NCBI RefSeq assembly: GCF_000496755.2
Contig: NZ_AYKS02000009.1
Coordinates: 1-22,593, forward strand
Origin: Serratia sp. DD3
Lineage (GTDB): Bacteria > Pseudomonadota > Gammaproteobacteria > Enterobacterales > Enterobacteriaceae
DNA: 22,593 bases
Direction of reading: 5' to 3'
Shown: one piece after another, positions 8,190 through 15,858 of the stretch
How the letters are laid out: the number at the start of each line of letters is the position of its first letter
Numbering within the stretch: position 1 is the first letter of the stretch
The notes under the pieces: generated by a model
Database searches by the model: none
Told to the model about the DNA's origin: nothing
Seen by the model: the letters and a program-made list of their open reading frames with translations, nothing else
Program-made: the position numbers and the translations under genes

Positions 8190-9230
8190 ATGGAACAACC
8201 GTTACTGCAAATACACTCTTTTTCTGTCTCTTTTGGTGCCTTTCGCGTACTGAACAACATCAATCTCAACTTGGCTCCAGGTGAAATATTAGCCCTGGTG
8301 GGCGAATCCGGATCGGGTAAAAGTGTTTTGGCCCGGAGCATCATCGGTTGCGCTGGCTCGGGAGCACAGCTTGAGGGGAAGGTTTTATTTCAGGATACAA
8401 ACCTTACAGCCACCTCAGAGAAGGAACTAACTGCTTTGCGTGGAGGTAAAATCAGTCTCATGCTGCAGGATGCGCTGAGTGCCCTGAATCCAGTGTATAC
8501 CATTGGGCGGCAAATGATGGAAACCATATCGCTCAAGCACCCTTGGTTTGTTCAGACCCCAGGAGCACAAGGAGGCCGCCCTAATAAAGTAGCGCTAAGA
8601 AAATTGGCGATTAATCTATTGCGTGAAGCGGGTCTTGACCGCGCTGAAGAGTATTTCAGTGCCTATCCGCATCAACTTTCCGGTGGCATGTGCCAACGAG
8701 TGATGCTCGCCTTGGCGCTGGTAGGTGAGCCTCGGCTACTGATTGCGGACGAACCGACTACCGCTTTGGATGTGGTGGTACAGAAACAAATCTTACACCG
8801 GCTGGTACAAAATGTTCGTGCTCGAGGGGCGGCATTATTGCTGATTAGTCATGATCTGCATTTGGTGAGTGAGTTTACTGATCGCATTGTGGTGTTGTAT
8901 GCAGGGCAGATTATGGAAAGTGGCCCCACTCGCAAGCTGCTGGCAAACCCGCGACACCCCTATACCCGTGGATTGCTGGAGGCGATGCCTCAAGCCCATA
9001 CACCCAAAGGTGCACTGCGTCCTATTCCTGGCGAAGTGCCAGCCCCATGGCAGCGAGATCAGGGCTGTCTTTTCCAAGGACGTTGTCCCAACGCTCAACC
9101 TGGGTGTTCGTTTCCTCAGCAGCAACATGTGGTGGAAAACGGTTGGGTCAGCTTTTGCGGCCAATTACCTAATGATGTCACCTGTTATTCCCCAGATCCT
9201 GAGGTGCCTGCATATGCATTGTGCAGTTGA
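8190..9230 (+). CDS. Dpp/Opp-type ABC importer ATPase 1 (DppD-like)
   Basis: Cytoplasmic ATPase of the second importer, 346 residues. Walker A GESGSGKS at residues 38-45, signature LSGGMCQR at 163-170, Walker B LLIADEP with D187-E188, D-loop TTALD, switch H221 (ISHDL). After the ATPase core the oligopeptide-transporter C-terminal domain is present (HPYTRGLLEAMP, RPIPGEVPAP), with four cysteines spaced C-x5-C-x6-C-x16-C (CLFQGRC, PGC, SFC). This matches the conserved cysteine set of DppD/OppD proteins, proposed to hold an iron-sulfur cluster. Signature residue six is Cys rather than the more common Gln or Arg. The RBS is weak (AGGA ten bases upstream), which fits lower expression than the preceding binding-protein gene. 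Its end overlaps the next ATPase gene by 17 bases. Confidence 0.92.
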   Translation: MEQPLLQIHSFSVSFGAFRVLNNINLNLAPGEILALVGESGSGKSVLARSIIGCAGSGAQLEGKVLFQDTNLTATSEKELTALRGGKISLMLQDALSALNPVYTIGRQMMETISLKHPWFVQTPGAQGGRPNKVALRKLAINLLREAGLDRAEEYFSAYPHQLSGGMCQRVMLALALVGEPRLLIADEPTTALDVVVQKQILHRLVQNVRARGAALLLISHDLHLVSEFTDRIVVLYAGQIMESGPTRKLLANPRHPYTRGLLEAMPQAHTPKGALRPIPGEVPAPWQRDQGCLFQGRCPNAQPGCSFPQQQHVVENGWVSFCGQLPNDVTCYSPDPEVPAYALCS

Positions 9231-10203
9231 TAATATTGCAGAACCCAACTGCCTTCCCTTTATCGAGGGCAAGGGGATTTACCACGCTTATGGGCGCGCA
9301 GGTCTATTTTCCTCAAAACAGCGGAATTTTGTGCTGGAGAATATCGATATTACCGTGCCGAAAGGAAAAACACTCGGCATTGTTGGTGAGTCGGGGAGCG
9401 GCAAGTCGACCTTATCAAGATTATTGTTAGGTCTTGAAGTGCCAACGGTTGGGCAAGTTGAATATGCTGGAAAACCAATGCCAATGCCGGGTTCACGAGA
9501 CTGGAAAATGATGCGGCAAAAAATGCAGATGGTTTTCCAAAACCCTTATGCATCACTGGACCGGCGCATGAATGTACTGGACCAGGTGGCTGAGCCTTTG
9601 CATATACATCATCTTGCTACAACGAAAGATGCACGAGAGCGTGCTCGCGAATATTTGAGGCGCGTGGCATTTCCTGCTCATCTGCTGGATTATCGCCCAG
9701 ACAAACTTTCTGGTGGGCAATTACAACGAGTGGGTATTGCCAGGGCGATGGTGACACAACCCGAATTTCTAGTGTGTGATGAACCTGTCGCTTCATTGGA
9801 TGTATCCGTTCAGGCACAGGTATTGGAACTGCTAGGCAACCTTAAAGAAGAGTTGGGCTTAACGCTGGTATTTGTTAGCCATGATCTGAATGTGGTGAGT
9901 TATATCAGTGATTATATTGCCGTGATGCATCGAGGTCGTATTGTGGAATATGGCCCTGCGAGGGAAGTATTTACCACGCCTCTACATCCTTATACCCAAC
10001 TCTTGCTTGAAAGTGTGCCGGGTAGTGGTGTGCCTGTGGTGGAAAACGCGGAAGAGATCCTATTCCAAAAGGAGGCAGGATGTCGTTTTCAGTCACGTTG
10101 TCGTTATAAACAGTTCGCCTGTGCAGATAATACCCCGCCATTTATACGTTCCGCACAAAAAGAGAGGGCAACAGCCTGCTTTAGACCCTTAGGTGATTTA
10201 TGA
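9214..10203 (+). CDS. Dpp/Opp-type ABC importer ATPase 2 (DppF-like)
   Basis: Second, non-identical ATPase subunit, 329 residues from ATG 9214. The open frame extends back to 8869, but that part is antisense-like overlap with the upstream ATPase; I use 9214 because GAGGTG at 9201-9206 is a plausible RBS and homology ([14 protein letters not shown]) starts just after it. Walker [10 protein letters not shown] at 58-66, signature LSGGQLQR at 165-172, Walker B FLVCDEP with D189-E190, D-loop ASLD, and [14 protein letters not shown]. The C-terminal domain carries four cysteines, C-x5-C-x6-C-x18-C (CRFQSRC, FAC, TAC), as in the partner ATPase. Overlaps the previous gene by 17 bases and the next by 4 (ATGA), so the operon is tightly coupled. 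Confidence 0.92.
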   Translation: MHCAVDNIAEPNCLPFIEGKGIYHAYGRAGLFSSKQRNFVLENIDITVPKGKTLGIVGESGSGKSTLSRLLLGLEVPTVGQVEYAGKPMPMPGSRDWKMMRQKMQMVFQNPYASLDRRMNVLDQVAEPLHIHHLATTKDARERAREYLRRVAFPAHLLDYRPDKLSGGQLQRVGIARAMVTQPEFLVCDEPVASLDVSVQAQVLELLGNLKEELGLTLVFVSHDLNVVSYISDYIAVMHRGRIVEYGPAREVFTTPLHPYTQLLLESVPGSGVPVVENAEEILFQKEAGCRFQSRCRYKQFACADNTPPFIRSAQKERATACFRPLGDL

Positions 10204-11123
10204 TTTTACTTTTTTCAAGAGCCTGCGGCAGAGCGGCTGTTACTCTGCTTTTGTTGGTTACCTGCGTATTTTTGGGGTTACGCCTCACTGGTGACCCCGC
10301 CGTACTTATTTTAGGAATGGAGGCCACACCGGATGACGTGTTGGCTTATAAAATCGCCCACGGCCTTAACTCGCCACTCTATACACAATATTGGCGTTAT
10401 CTTGGCGAGCTGTGTCATCTGGATTTTGGTCTTTCCTATGTAACGGGTTTGCCAGCGATTCAACTGTTTACCAATGCCATGGGGCCAACACTACGACTGA
10501 TGTTACCCACTGCCTTGCTGACATTGCTGGTGGGGATCCCATTAGGGATAGTGGCCGCGCTACACAGTGGTACAAAGTTGGATAGAGGTCTGTTGTTTAT
10601 TTCGGTACTTGGATTTGCGGTTCCCAACTTTTTTTTCGGGCTGTTGCTCATTCTGTTCTTTTCTGTCTGGTTGGGTTGGTTGCCTACCTATGGTGACGCC
10701 TCATTATTGCACTACATTATGCCGGTTCTAACCATAGCCACGTCAGAGGCGGCGATTTTCAGCCGTATGGCGAGGAGTGCAATGTTGGATGGATTAAGCC
10801 TGCCGTGTGTGCAAGCCGCACATATGCGTGGATTTTCACGACAACGCATTATTTGGTTGCATGCATTGCCCAATGCATTAATCAGTTTGCTGACAGTAGC
10901 CGGTTTTTTTCTGGGTACGCTCACCGCTGGAGCCGTGATTACTGAAAATATCTTTTCCTGGCCAGGGATTGGACGCTTGCTGGTGCTCTCCGTTGCCAAT
11001 CGAGATATTCCGGTGGTGCAGCTTATTGTACTGGGTGTGGGGTGCTCGCTGATTATCGCCAACCTCCTGGTGGACCTGCTATCCCTCGTCGTTAACCCAA
11101 AACTGCGCGGAACTACCCGGTAA
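10200..11123 (+). CDS. Dpp/Opp-type ABC importer permease 1 (DppB-like)
   Basis: Inner-membrane permease, 307 residues, about six helices. Family marks are the N-terminal helix followed by a periplasmic region with DPAVLILGMEATPDDV and YLGELCHLDFGLSYVTGLP, then PTLRLMLPTALLTLLVGIPLG. Near residues 160-220 is the cytoplasmic coupling region (LPTYG, SRMARSAMLDGLSLPCVQAAHMRGFSRQRIIWLHALPNAL). The C-terminal helix pair contains ENIFSWPGIGRLL, diagnostic of DppB/OppB/NikB. ATGA overlap with the preceding ATPase gene; 9 bases to the next permease. Pairs with the permease at 11133. Confidence 0.93.
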   Translation: MILLFSRACGRAAVTLLLLVTCVFLGLRLTGDPAVLILGMEATPDDVLAYKIAHGLNSPLYTQYWRYLGELCHLDFGLSYVTGLPAIQLFTNAMGPTLRLMLPTALLTLLVGIPLGIVAALHSGTKLDRGLLFISVLGFAVPNFFFGLLLILFFSVWLGWLPTYGDASLLHYIMPVLTIATSEAAIFSRMARSAMLDGLSLPCVQAAHMRGFSRQRIIWLHALPNALISLLTVAGFFLGTLTAGAVITENIFSWPGIGRLLVLSVANRDIPVVQLIVLGVGCSLIIANLLVDLLSLVVNPKLRGTTR

Positions 11124-11132
11124 GGTATCTTT

Positions 11133-12002
11133 ATGAAGTCATTTTTTTCTACTTTTTTGTTTCCGAAATGGCGACGCATGCCTGTCTCTGTTCGTTGTGC
11201 TGTAGGCGTATTGTGTTTATTGCTTGCTGCAGCACTGTTGGCCGATCTGCTTACACAGCATACGCCTGAAGGCACCAATTTAATGGCTCGCCTGAAACCG
11301 CCATTCCCTCTGCCAGGTTCCAGTTTCAGTCACCTGCTTGGTACTGATGAGTTGGGTCGCGATCTATTGAGCCGCGTGCTTCACGGAATGCGTATTAGCT
11401 TTCTCATTGCTTGTGCGGGGACTATAGCAGGGATGGTATTGGGGGTTTTTCTTGGTTTTCTGGCTGCCCAGCGGCGGGGGTGGGTGGATGATGTGGTACT
11501 GATGTTGATCGATTTTAATGCCTCCTTGCCGTTTATCATTATCGCCTTGGCGATTCTGGCTTTCTTCGGTTCGGGCATGACTATTATCATTAGTATCATG
11601 GCGATATATGGTTGGGATCGCTATGCCCGTCTTTCGCGCAACCTAGCCAGGGCTGCACTTACCGAAGGTTATGCCAGTGCATTACAAGCTCTGGGGGCTG
11701 GCGCCCCACGCATTTATCTGCGCCACATTTTGCCTAATATCGCCGGGGTGCTGATTGTAAATATGACCCTGAACTTTCCTGGCACTATCCTACTTGAAAC
11801 CTCTCTCAGTTTTTTAGGGGTGGGAGTTCAACCCCCCATGACCAGCCTGGGTATGTTGCTTGGCTTCGGCAGAGATTACCTGACTACCGCCTGGTGGATA
11901 GCTGTCATCCCTGGAACCATTATTGTTGTGGCAACACTTTCTATTTCTGTGCTGGGTGATTTTGTGCAAAACCAGCTTGATGGTGTAATTCAAAGGAGTT
12001 GA
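11133..12002 (+). CDS. Dpp/Opp-type ABC importer permease 2 (DppC-like)
   Basis: Inner-membrane permease, 289 residues. An N-terminal helix is followed by the family marker HLLGTDELGRDLLSRVLHGMRIS (near residues 70-92), then the core helices and the coupling loop ARLSRNLARAALTEGYASALQALGAGAPRIYLRHILPN. ILLETSLSFLGVGVQPPMTSLGMLL near residues 220-245 is the DppC/OppC/NikC signature. RBS GGTATCTTT is poor, but translation may be coupled to the upstream permease. The stop codon lies two bases before the ATG of the phosphodiesterase gene. This completes a five-gene importer in the order A-D-F-B-C, unlike E. coli dppABCDF. Confidence 0.93.
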   Translation: MKSFFSTFLFPKWRRMPVSVRCAVGVLCLLLAAALLADLLTQHTPEGTNLMARLKPPFPLPGSSFSHLLGTDELGRDLLSRVLHGMRISFLIACAGTIAGMVLGVFLGFLAAQRRGWVDDVVLMLIDFNASLPFIIIALAILAFFGSGMTIIISIMAIYGWDRYARLSRNLARAALTEGYASALQALGAGAPRIYLRHILPNIAGVLIVNMTLNFPGTILLETSLSFLGVGVQPPMTSLGMLLGFGRDYLTTAWWIAVIPGTIIVVATLSISVLGDFVQNQLDGVIQRS

Positions 12003-12004
12003 AA

Positions 12005-13471
12005 ATGAAATCTTCTGTGCTGATTATTGGCTTTGATGGACTACGTCCTGATGCCGTTACGCCAGAGCGCATGCCGAACCTTTATCGTTTGATGCAAGAG
12101 TGGACGGTCTGTCGAGGGCATCGTGCGGTATTCCCGACTGAAACTTATGTTAATCATCCCAGCATTTATACCGGTGCTAATCCTAGCCGTCACGGTATTA
12201 TCGCTAATATGTATTATAATCAACCAGGTACATCGGTAGCTCCATTTTTTGATGGCAGTAGTGTGTCCTCAATTGAACAGAATGATACCCAATATCCGCT
12301 ATTTCAGGCGCGAGCTATGGGGCAAATACTGGGTGAGGCGAACATGACGATGCGCGTCATCGGCTCTAACAGCGCGGGTAGTACCCGATTAAAACATCAC
12401 ACTGCTGAACATTATCCTGGTCATTTGAATTTACCCGTACACGATACTGCGTCTGCTCTTCCTCAGGAGGAAAAAGCGTTTTGGCAACAACGCATGGGTA
12501 ATGGCCCCGCGCTGACCAAGCCTGATTACGCGGGTAGTCAAGCCGTGGTGGATGCCTTTTTTCAGGTGGAAGTGCCACGTGGCCTGGCGGATGTCACCGT
12601 GCTGTGGATAGGTGAACCGGATCATACTTGCCATGGGGATGGGGTAGATGGCAATTCTACCCTTGCTGCACTGGCACAGGCAGACAGGCTATTCGGTACA
12701 CTCATCGAGTGGTGGCAACAGCAGGGGCAACAAATCCAACTTGCGGTTATATCTGACCATGGGCATGTGACAATAGCGAGACACAGTAACCTGCGTGGTG
12801 CTTTAACGGATGCGGGTTTACGGATAATCACCCCTTACGATATGGTTGCGGGTGCCTCGCCATCTGATGCGGATTTCATGATGGTAGGCGCCTATTGTGG
12901 TGGACTTTGGGCGATGCAACAAAATCCTGCCGCGATAAATTTGGCACTGGAAGCGCTTCAAGGCTATGAAGAGACCGGCATGTTGTTTTGCCGGGAAACG
13001 CTAGGTACTTCGTTGCCTGACGGGATATTTTCAGAAAATCTGGTGTTAAGTCATCATCCTCGTTCGCCTGATATCCGGTTTATCACCAAAGGTGATCCGG
13101 AGCGCGGAACGATAGCCATGGAACCCTGTTTACCGATTGGCGGTGGCGCTCATGGTGGTTTGCTGCCGCAAGAATTACAATCACTTTGTTTGTTTGCCGG
13201 CAGTCGCTTCAAATCTTGTTGGGAAAATACACTGCCTAGTGGGCCCGCCGATATTGCCGCTACAGTGCTATCTATACTTGGGTTTGGCCAAGAAATCCTT
13301 GATGGATTAGATGGACGAGTATTGAGCGAATGTTTCAATAATGAGAGCCAAAACCCGGGATTACAGGTGGTTAAGGAAACGCTGTTTGCCCAAAAAGGGC
13401 GTTACCAGCAAGTACTCGAGCGGACACGTTATAACGGTAAAATCTATTTGGATAAAGGGTTTAGAGAATAA
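12005..13471 (+). CDS. Cytoplasmic NPP/alkaline-phosphatase-superfamily phosphodiesterase
   Basis: Predicted metal-dependent phosphodiesterase or phosphohydrolase (type I phosphodiesterase/nucleotide pyrophosphatase fold), 488 residues. Metal and catalytic residues are visible: D11 in GFDGLRPD, nucleophile Thr47 in FPTETYVNH with the following SIYTGANPSRHGI, D206 and H210 in EPDHTCHG, D251-H252 in SDHGH, and H383 in GAHGG. All two-zinc ligands expected for NPP enzymes seem present. There is no signal peptide, so it should act in the cytoplasm on imported substrate. I chose ATG 12005 because AAAGGAG (11992-11998) is 6 bases upstream; TTG 11999 also lies in frame. The stop of the permease gene is two bases before, so it belongs to the importer operon. 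Phosphonoacetate hydrolase and phosphodiester hydrolases share this fold; the substrate cannot be decided from sequence alone. Confidence 0.88.
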   Translation: MKSSVLIIGFDGLRPDAVTPERMPNLYRLMQEWTVCRGHRAVFPTETYVNHPSIYTGANPSRHGIIANMYYNQPGTSVAPFFDGSSVSSIEQNDTQYPLFQARAMGQILGEANMTMRVIGSNSAGSTRLKHHTAEHYPGHLNLPVHDTASALPQEEKAFWQQRMGNGPALTKPDYAGSQAVVDAFFQVEVPRGLADVTVLWIGEPDHTCHGDGVDGNSTLAALAQADRLFGTLIEWWQQQGQQIQLAVISDHGHVTIARHSNLRGALTDAGLRIITPYDMVAGASPSDADFMMVGAYCGGLWAMQQNPAAINLALEALQGYEETGMLFCRETLGTSLPDGIFSENLVLSHHPRSPDIRFITKGDPERGTIAMEPCLPIGGGAHGGLLPQELQSLCLFAGSRFKSCWENTLPSGPADIAATVLSILGFGQEILDGLDGRVLSECFNNESQNPGLQVVKETLFAQKGRYQQVLERTRYNGKIYLDKGFRE

Positions 13472-13476
13472 TATCT

Positions 13477-13493
13477 GGGGGGATTATTCCCCC
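13477..13493 (+). other. GC hairpin just after the phosphodiesterase gene
   Basis: GGGGGG (13477-13482), ATTATT loop, CCCCC (13489-13493), five bases after the stop codon. No U-tract follows (TGGTTAC), so it is at best an imperfect transcript end or an mRNA 3' stabiliser for the second importer operon. Confidence 0.4.
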
Positions 13494-13589
13494 TGGTTAC
13501 TAAAGGGCGGCATTTACCCGTTATCACGCAATATGGCGGTAGGGGGGCTTGATGCGCGGTGCTCACCCTTCGGGTGGCCGGCGGCCACT

Positions 13590-13763
13590 GTGATGATCAA
13601 CAGTTGTTTGGTGCAAACGCAAAGCCTGAGCAATCATCACAGAGCTCCAGCTTTCGGAAGCGAGAAGAACGGCCTTGATGCGATTACAAACGTGCTTATC
13701 CCTGCTGGAATCATGTAGGTGTTCGAGTCCGACATTTTGTTCGTTGGTAATAAATATCTTCAT
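13590..13763 (-). pseudogene. IS630-family transposase, N-terminal remnant
   Basis: On the minus strand, 58 codons from ATG 13763 read MKIFITNEQNVGLEHLH, then RIKAVLLASESWSSVMIAQAL and end at TTVDHH. This is the N-terminal helix-turn-helix of an IS630-type transposase as I recall it (intact proteins have several hundred residues with a DDE domain). After DHH the frame leaves homology and stops about eight codons later, so the catalytic domain is absent. GTGGACAAAATCAAG near 13786-13800 may be a remaining terminal end of the element. No second end or target duplication is visible. Non-functional relic marking past insertion and deletion between the transport cluster and the fdrA cluster. Confidence 0.75.
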
Positions 13764-14313
13764 GGCGAAAAGCATTATCCTCGCAGTGGACAAAATCAAG
13801 CATTTTCAATGATCACCGGTATATTCTTATTTTGTAAGTGATCTAGGTCTAATTTATCAACTATTAAATATAATAAATTGAACTTTAATTATCATGAGGG
13901 ACTTAAGTCTAAATTAAAGTTTGATTCAGATCACTGTTATTTATTGATGCAGATCATTATTAAGTTTTTTCTAATAGTATTTTAGATTAACTCATGCGTC
14001 GATTGAATCTGTATTGCTGTGAGTTTAATATACACCATATGGTTAATTTTAATCTGCAGTGCTGTAACAGTATATAACCATCAGTTAATTGGTGAGTTAA
14101 ACTTATTTTTTAAACTAAAACCATTAAATGGTCTTAGGTATAACCATGCTATTTTAATTGCTAACTTATGATAATAGGCGCATTGAGTAATAAGCAAGCC
14201 TTGATTGGCATGTGTTTAATTATTTATTGATGCAGGTTGCGGTAATTTATAAATAACTTATCGGAAATATTATCAACGAATTACGATTTGAGTGTTCATT
14301 AGGAGAAATTAAG
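13764..14313 (+). promoter_or_regulatory. AT-rich regulatory region upstream of fdrA with ACCAT repeats
   Basis: About 550 bases with no gene on either strand and very AT-rich composition relative to both flanks. Contents: an inverted repeat AACTTTAATT (13881-13890)/AATTAAAGTT (13912-13921); AGTGATCT in GTAAGTGATCTAGG near 13836 mirrored by AGATCACT near 13927; and four ACCAT elements at 14034, 14077, 14120 and 14143. The first is the palindrome ACCATATGGT (14034-14043), the third ACCATTAAATGGT (14120-14132), and the second is part of ACCATCAGTTAATTGGT. Successive spacings are 43, 43 and 23 bases, close to whole helical turns. This looks like a multi-site operator for the fdrA operon, possibly for the AllS-like regulator at 20654. 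AGGAG (14301-14305) is the RBS for the TTG start of fdrA. No promoter could be fixed with confidence. Confidence 0.5.
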
Positions 14314-15858
14314 TTGAAGATATTCTGTTTAATAAAAAAGAACACCTATTTTGACTCTGTCACCCTGATGGGAATAACTAAGCGTCTGACCAGCCTGGAC
14401 GGTGTGCTGAATCTTTCTGTCAGTATGGGGAGTGATCTCAACAAAGCGCTACTACGGGACAGCGGAATGAGCACGCCAGAGGCTGAGGCAGCAACGCCAA
14501 ATGATCTTATCATTTCATTTAGCCTGGAAAATGAAGATAACGCCGCCCAGGCATTTGAATCTATTGAAAAAGGGTTGGTGAAGCGCAGCAACGGTGTTGC
14601 AAGTAAGAGTAAACCCGTTGGTATCAAATCTGCCCTAAATGCATCCCCAGACGCAAACATGGTGGTCATCTCCCTGCCAGGTGAGTATGCGGTGCTGGAA
14701 GCGAAGAAGGCGCTGCAACACCATCTACACGTGATGATGTTCAGTGATAACGTCAGCATTGAAGACGAATTGATGCTGAAGTCCCTGGCCCATGAAAAGG
14801 GTCTGCTGATGATGGGCCCCGACTGTGGCACCGCCATCATCAACCAGAAGGCACTCTGCTTTGCTAATGTGGTCAATCAGGGGCGTGTTGGGGTGATTGG
14901 CGCATCCGGTACCGGTACACAGGAAATCACCGTGTTGCTGGACCAGTATGGCTATGGCATTAGTCAGGTTATCGGCACTGGCGGGCGTGATCTCTCCAAG
15001 AGCATCAATGCCATCATGATGTGCGATGCACTGCAAGCCTTAGCGCAAGATCCAGAGACTGACCTCATCGTGCTGGTCTCCAAGCCACCTGAAGTTTCTG
15101 TGGCCGAGAAGGTGAGTAATCTAGCCAAACAGGTCGGTAAACCGGTCGTGGTCTGCTTCCTGAACGAAGGTGTAAGCCGTGCCGCTGATGCCAACCTGCA
15201 TTTTGCTAATACGTTGGAAGAGGGCGCACAGAAGGCAGTTGCTTTGTTGAATGCTAGCGGCAGGGTTGAACCGGTAGCAGTGGATACAGCGCTGGCTGCA
15301 GAACTGAGCAAACGGTTAGATGCCAACCAGAAATATCTGCGTGGAGTCTTCTGTGGCGGCACACTCACCGATGAAGCTCGTATCATCTTCAAGAATCAGT
15401 GCCCTGGCTTACCTTGCTACAGTAACGTTGCCAAGAAACAGCAAGAGAAGCTGGCCAATCCGAATGAGAGCGTGAAAAACAGCTTTGTGGATATGGGGGA
15501 TGATGCCTTCACGGTTGGTAAGCCTCATCCGATGATCGATCCTACCCTGCGTAATCTGCGGCTTGTCCAGGAAGCTGCTGACCCGCAAACCGCAGTCATA
15601 CTGTTCGATGTAGTGCTGGGCTTTGGTTCAAACGAAGATCCGGCTGGCGTCACGCTGGAAGGCATCGAGGCGGCCAAGAAGGTGGCTCAGCAGCAGGGAC
15701 GAGAAGTGATTTTCGTCGGCTATGTGCTGGGAACAGACAAGGATCCGCAAATCATGAAACTGCAAATGCAAAAGCTTGAGTCCGCTGGGGTGATTCTAGG
15801 TAAGAACAACGCTCATGCCGCACGTATCGCCGCCGAAATCATCAGAGGAATTCAGTAA
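14314..15858 (+). CDS. fdrA: FdrA-family protein (succinyl-CoA synthetase-like fold)
   Basis: Homologue of E. coli FdrA, which with YlbE and YlbF has been linked to oxamate carbamoyltransferase activity in allantoin catabolism. It has 514 residues. It starts at TTG 14314, with AGGAG 8 bases upstream and the expected N-terminus (MKIFCLIKKNTYFDSVTLM). Visible motifs: MMFSDNV from residue 141, MGPDCGT at 167-173, Rossmann-type loop GVIGASGTGTQE at 193-204 (CoA-binding-like domain), GGRDLSKS, and in the C-terminal CoA-ligase-like domain GKPHPMIDP at 402-410 and VVLGFGSNEDPA. It is about 40 residues shorter than the E. coli protein (555 as I recall): the E. coli C-terminal tail is absent here but a matching segment begins the next gene. 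Stop and next start overlap (TAATG). Family assignment is strong; the reaction catalysed here is inferred. Confidence 0.9.
   Translation: MKIFCLIKKNTYFDSVTLMGITKRLTSLDGVLNLSVSMGSDLNKALLRDSGMSTPEAEAATPNDLIISFSLENEDNAAQAFESIEKGLVKRSNGVASKSKPVGIKSALNASPDANMVVISLPGEYAVLEAKKALQHHLHVMMFSDNVSIEDELMLKSLAHEKGLLMMGPDCGTAIINQKALCFANVVNQGRVGVIGASGTGTQEITVLLDQYGYGISQVIGTGGRDLSKSINAIMMCDALQALAQDPETDLIVLVSKPPEVSVAEKVSNLAKQVGKPVVVCFLNEGVSRAADANLHFANTLEEGAQKAVALLNASGRVEPVAVDTALAAELSKRLDANQKYLRGVFCGGTLTDEARIIFKNQCPGLPCYSNVAKKQQEKLANPNESVKNSFVDMGDDAFTVGKPHPMIDPTLRNLRLVQEAADPQTAVILFDVVLGFGSNEDPAGVTLEGIEAAKKVAQQQGREVIFVGYVLGTDKDPQIMKLQMQKLESAGVILGKNNAHAARIAAEIIRGIQ

Noticed and set aside
8869..9213. N-terminal extension of the second Dpp-type ATPase
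   Set aside because: The 115 codons overlap the upstream ATPase in another frame, look low-quality (Cys/Trp-rich), and the family N-terminus begins after ATG 9214.
13341..13718. 125-codon + strand ORF after the phosphodiesterase gene
   Set aside because: It overlaps the 3' end of the phosphodiesterase gene and runs antisense through the transposase remnant; no RBS or domain.
13712..13735. GTTCGAGTCC at 13721-13730 resembles a tRNA T-arm
   Set aside because: It lies within the IS630 transposase remnant (antisense of GLEHLHD codons), no acceptor stem or anticodon arm can be built around it.
14314..15858. Reading fdrA as a fumarate reductase subunit because of the name
   Set aside because: The sequence has a succinyl-CoA-synthetase-like fold with CoA-binding and ligase-like domains and no flavin or iron-sulfur motifs.
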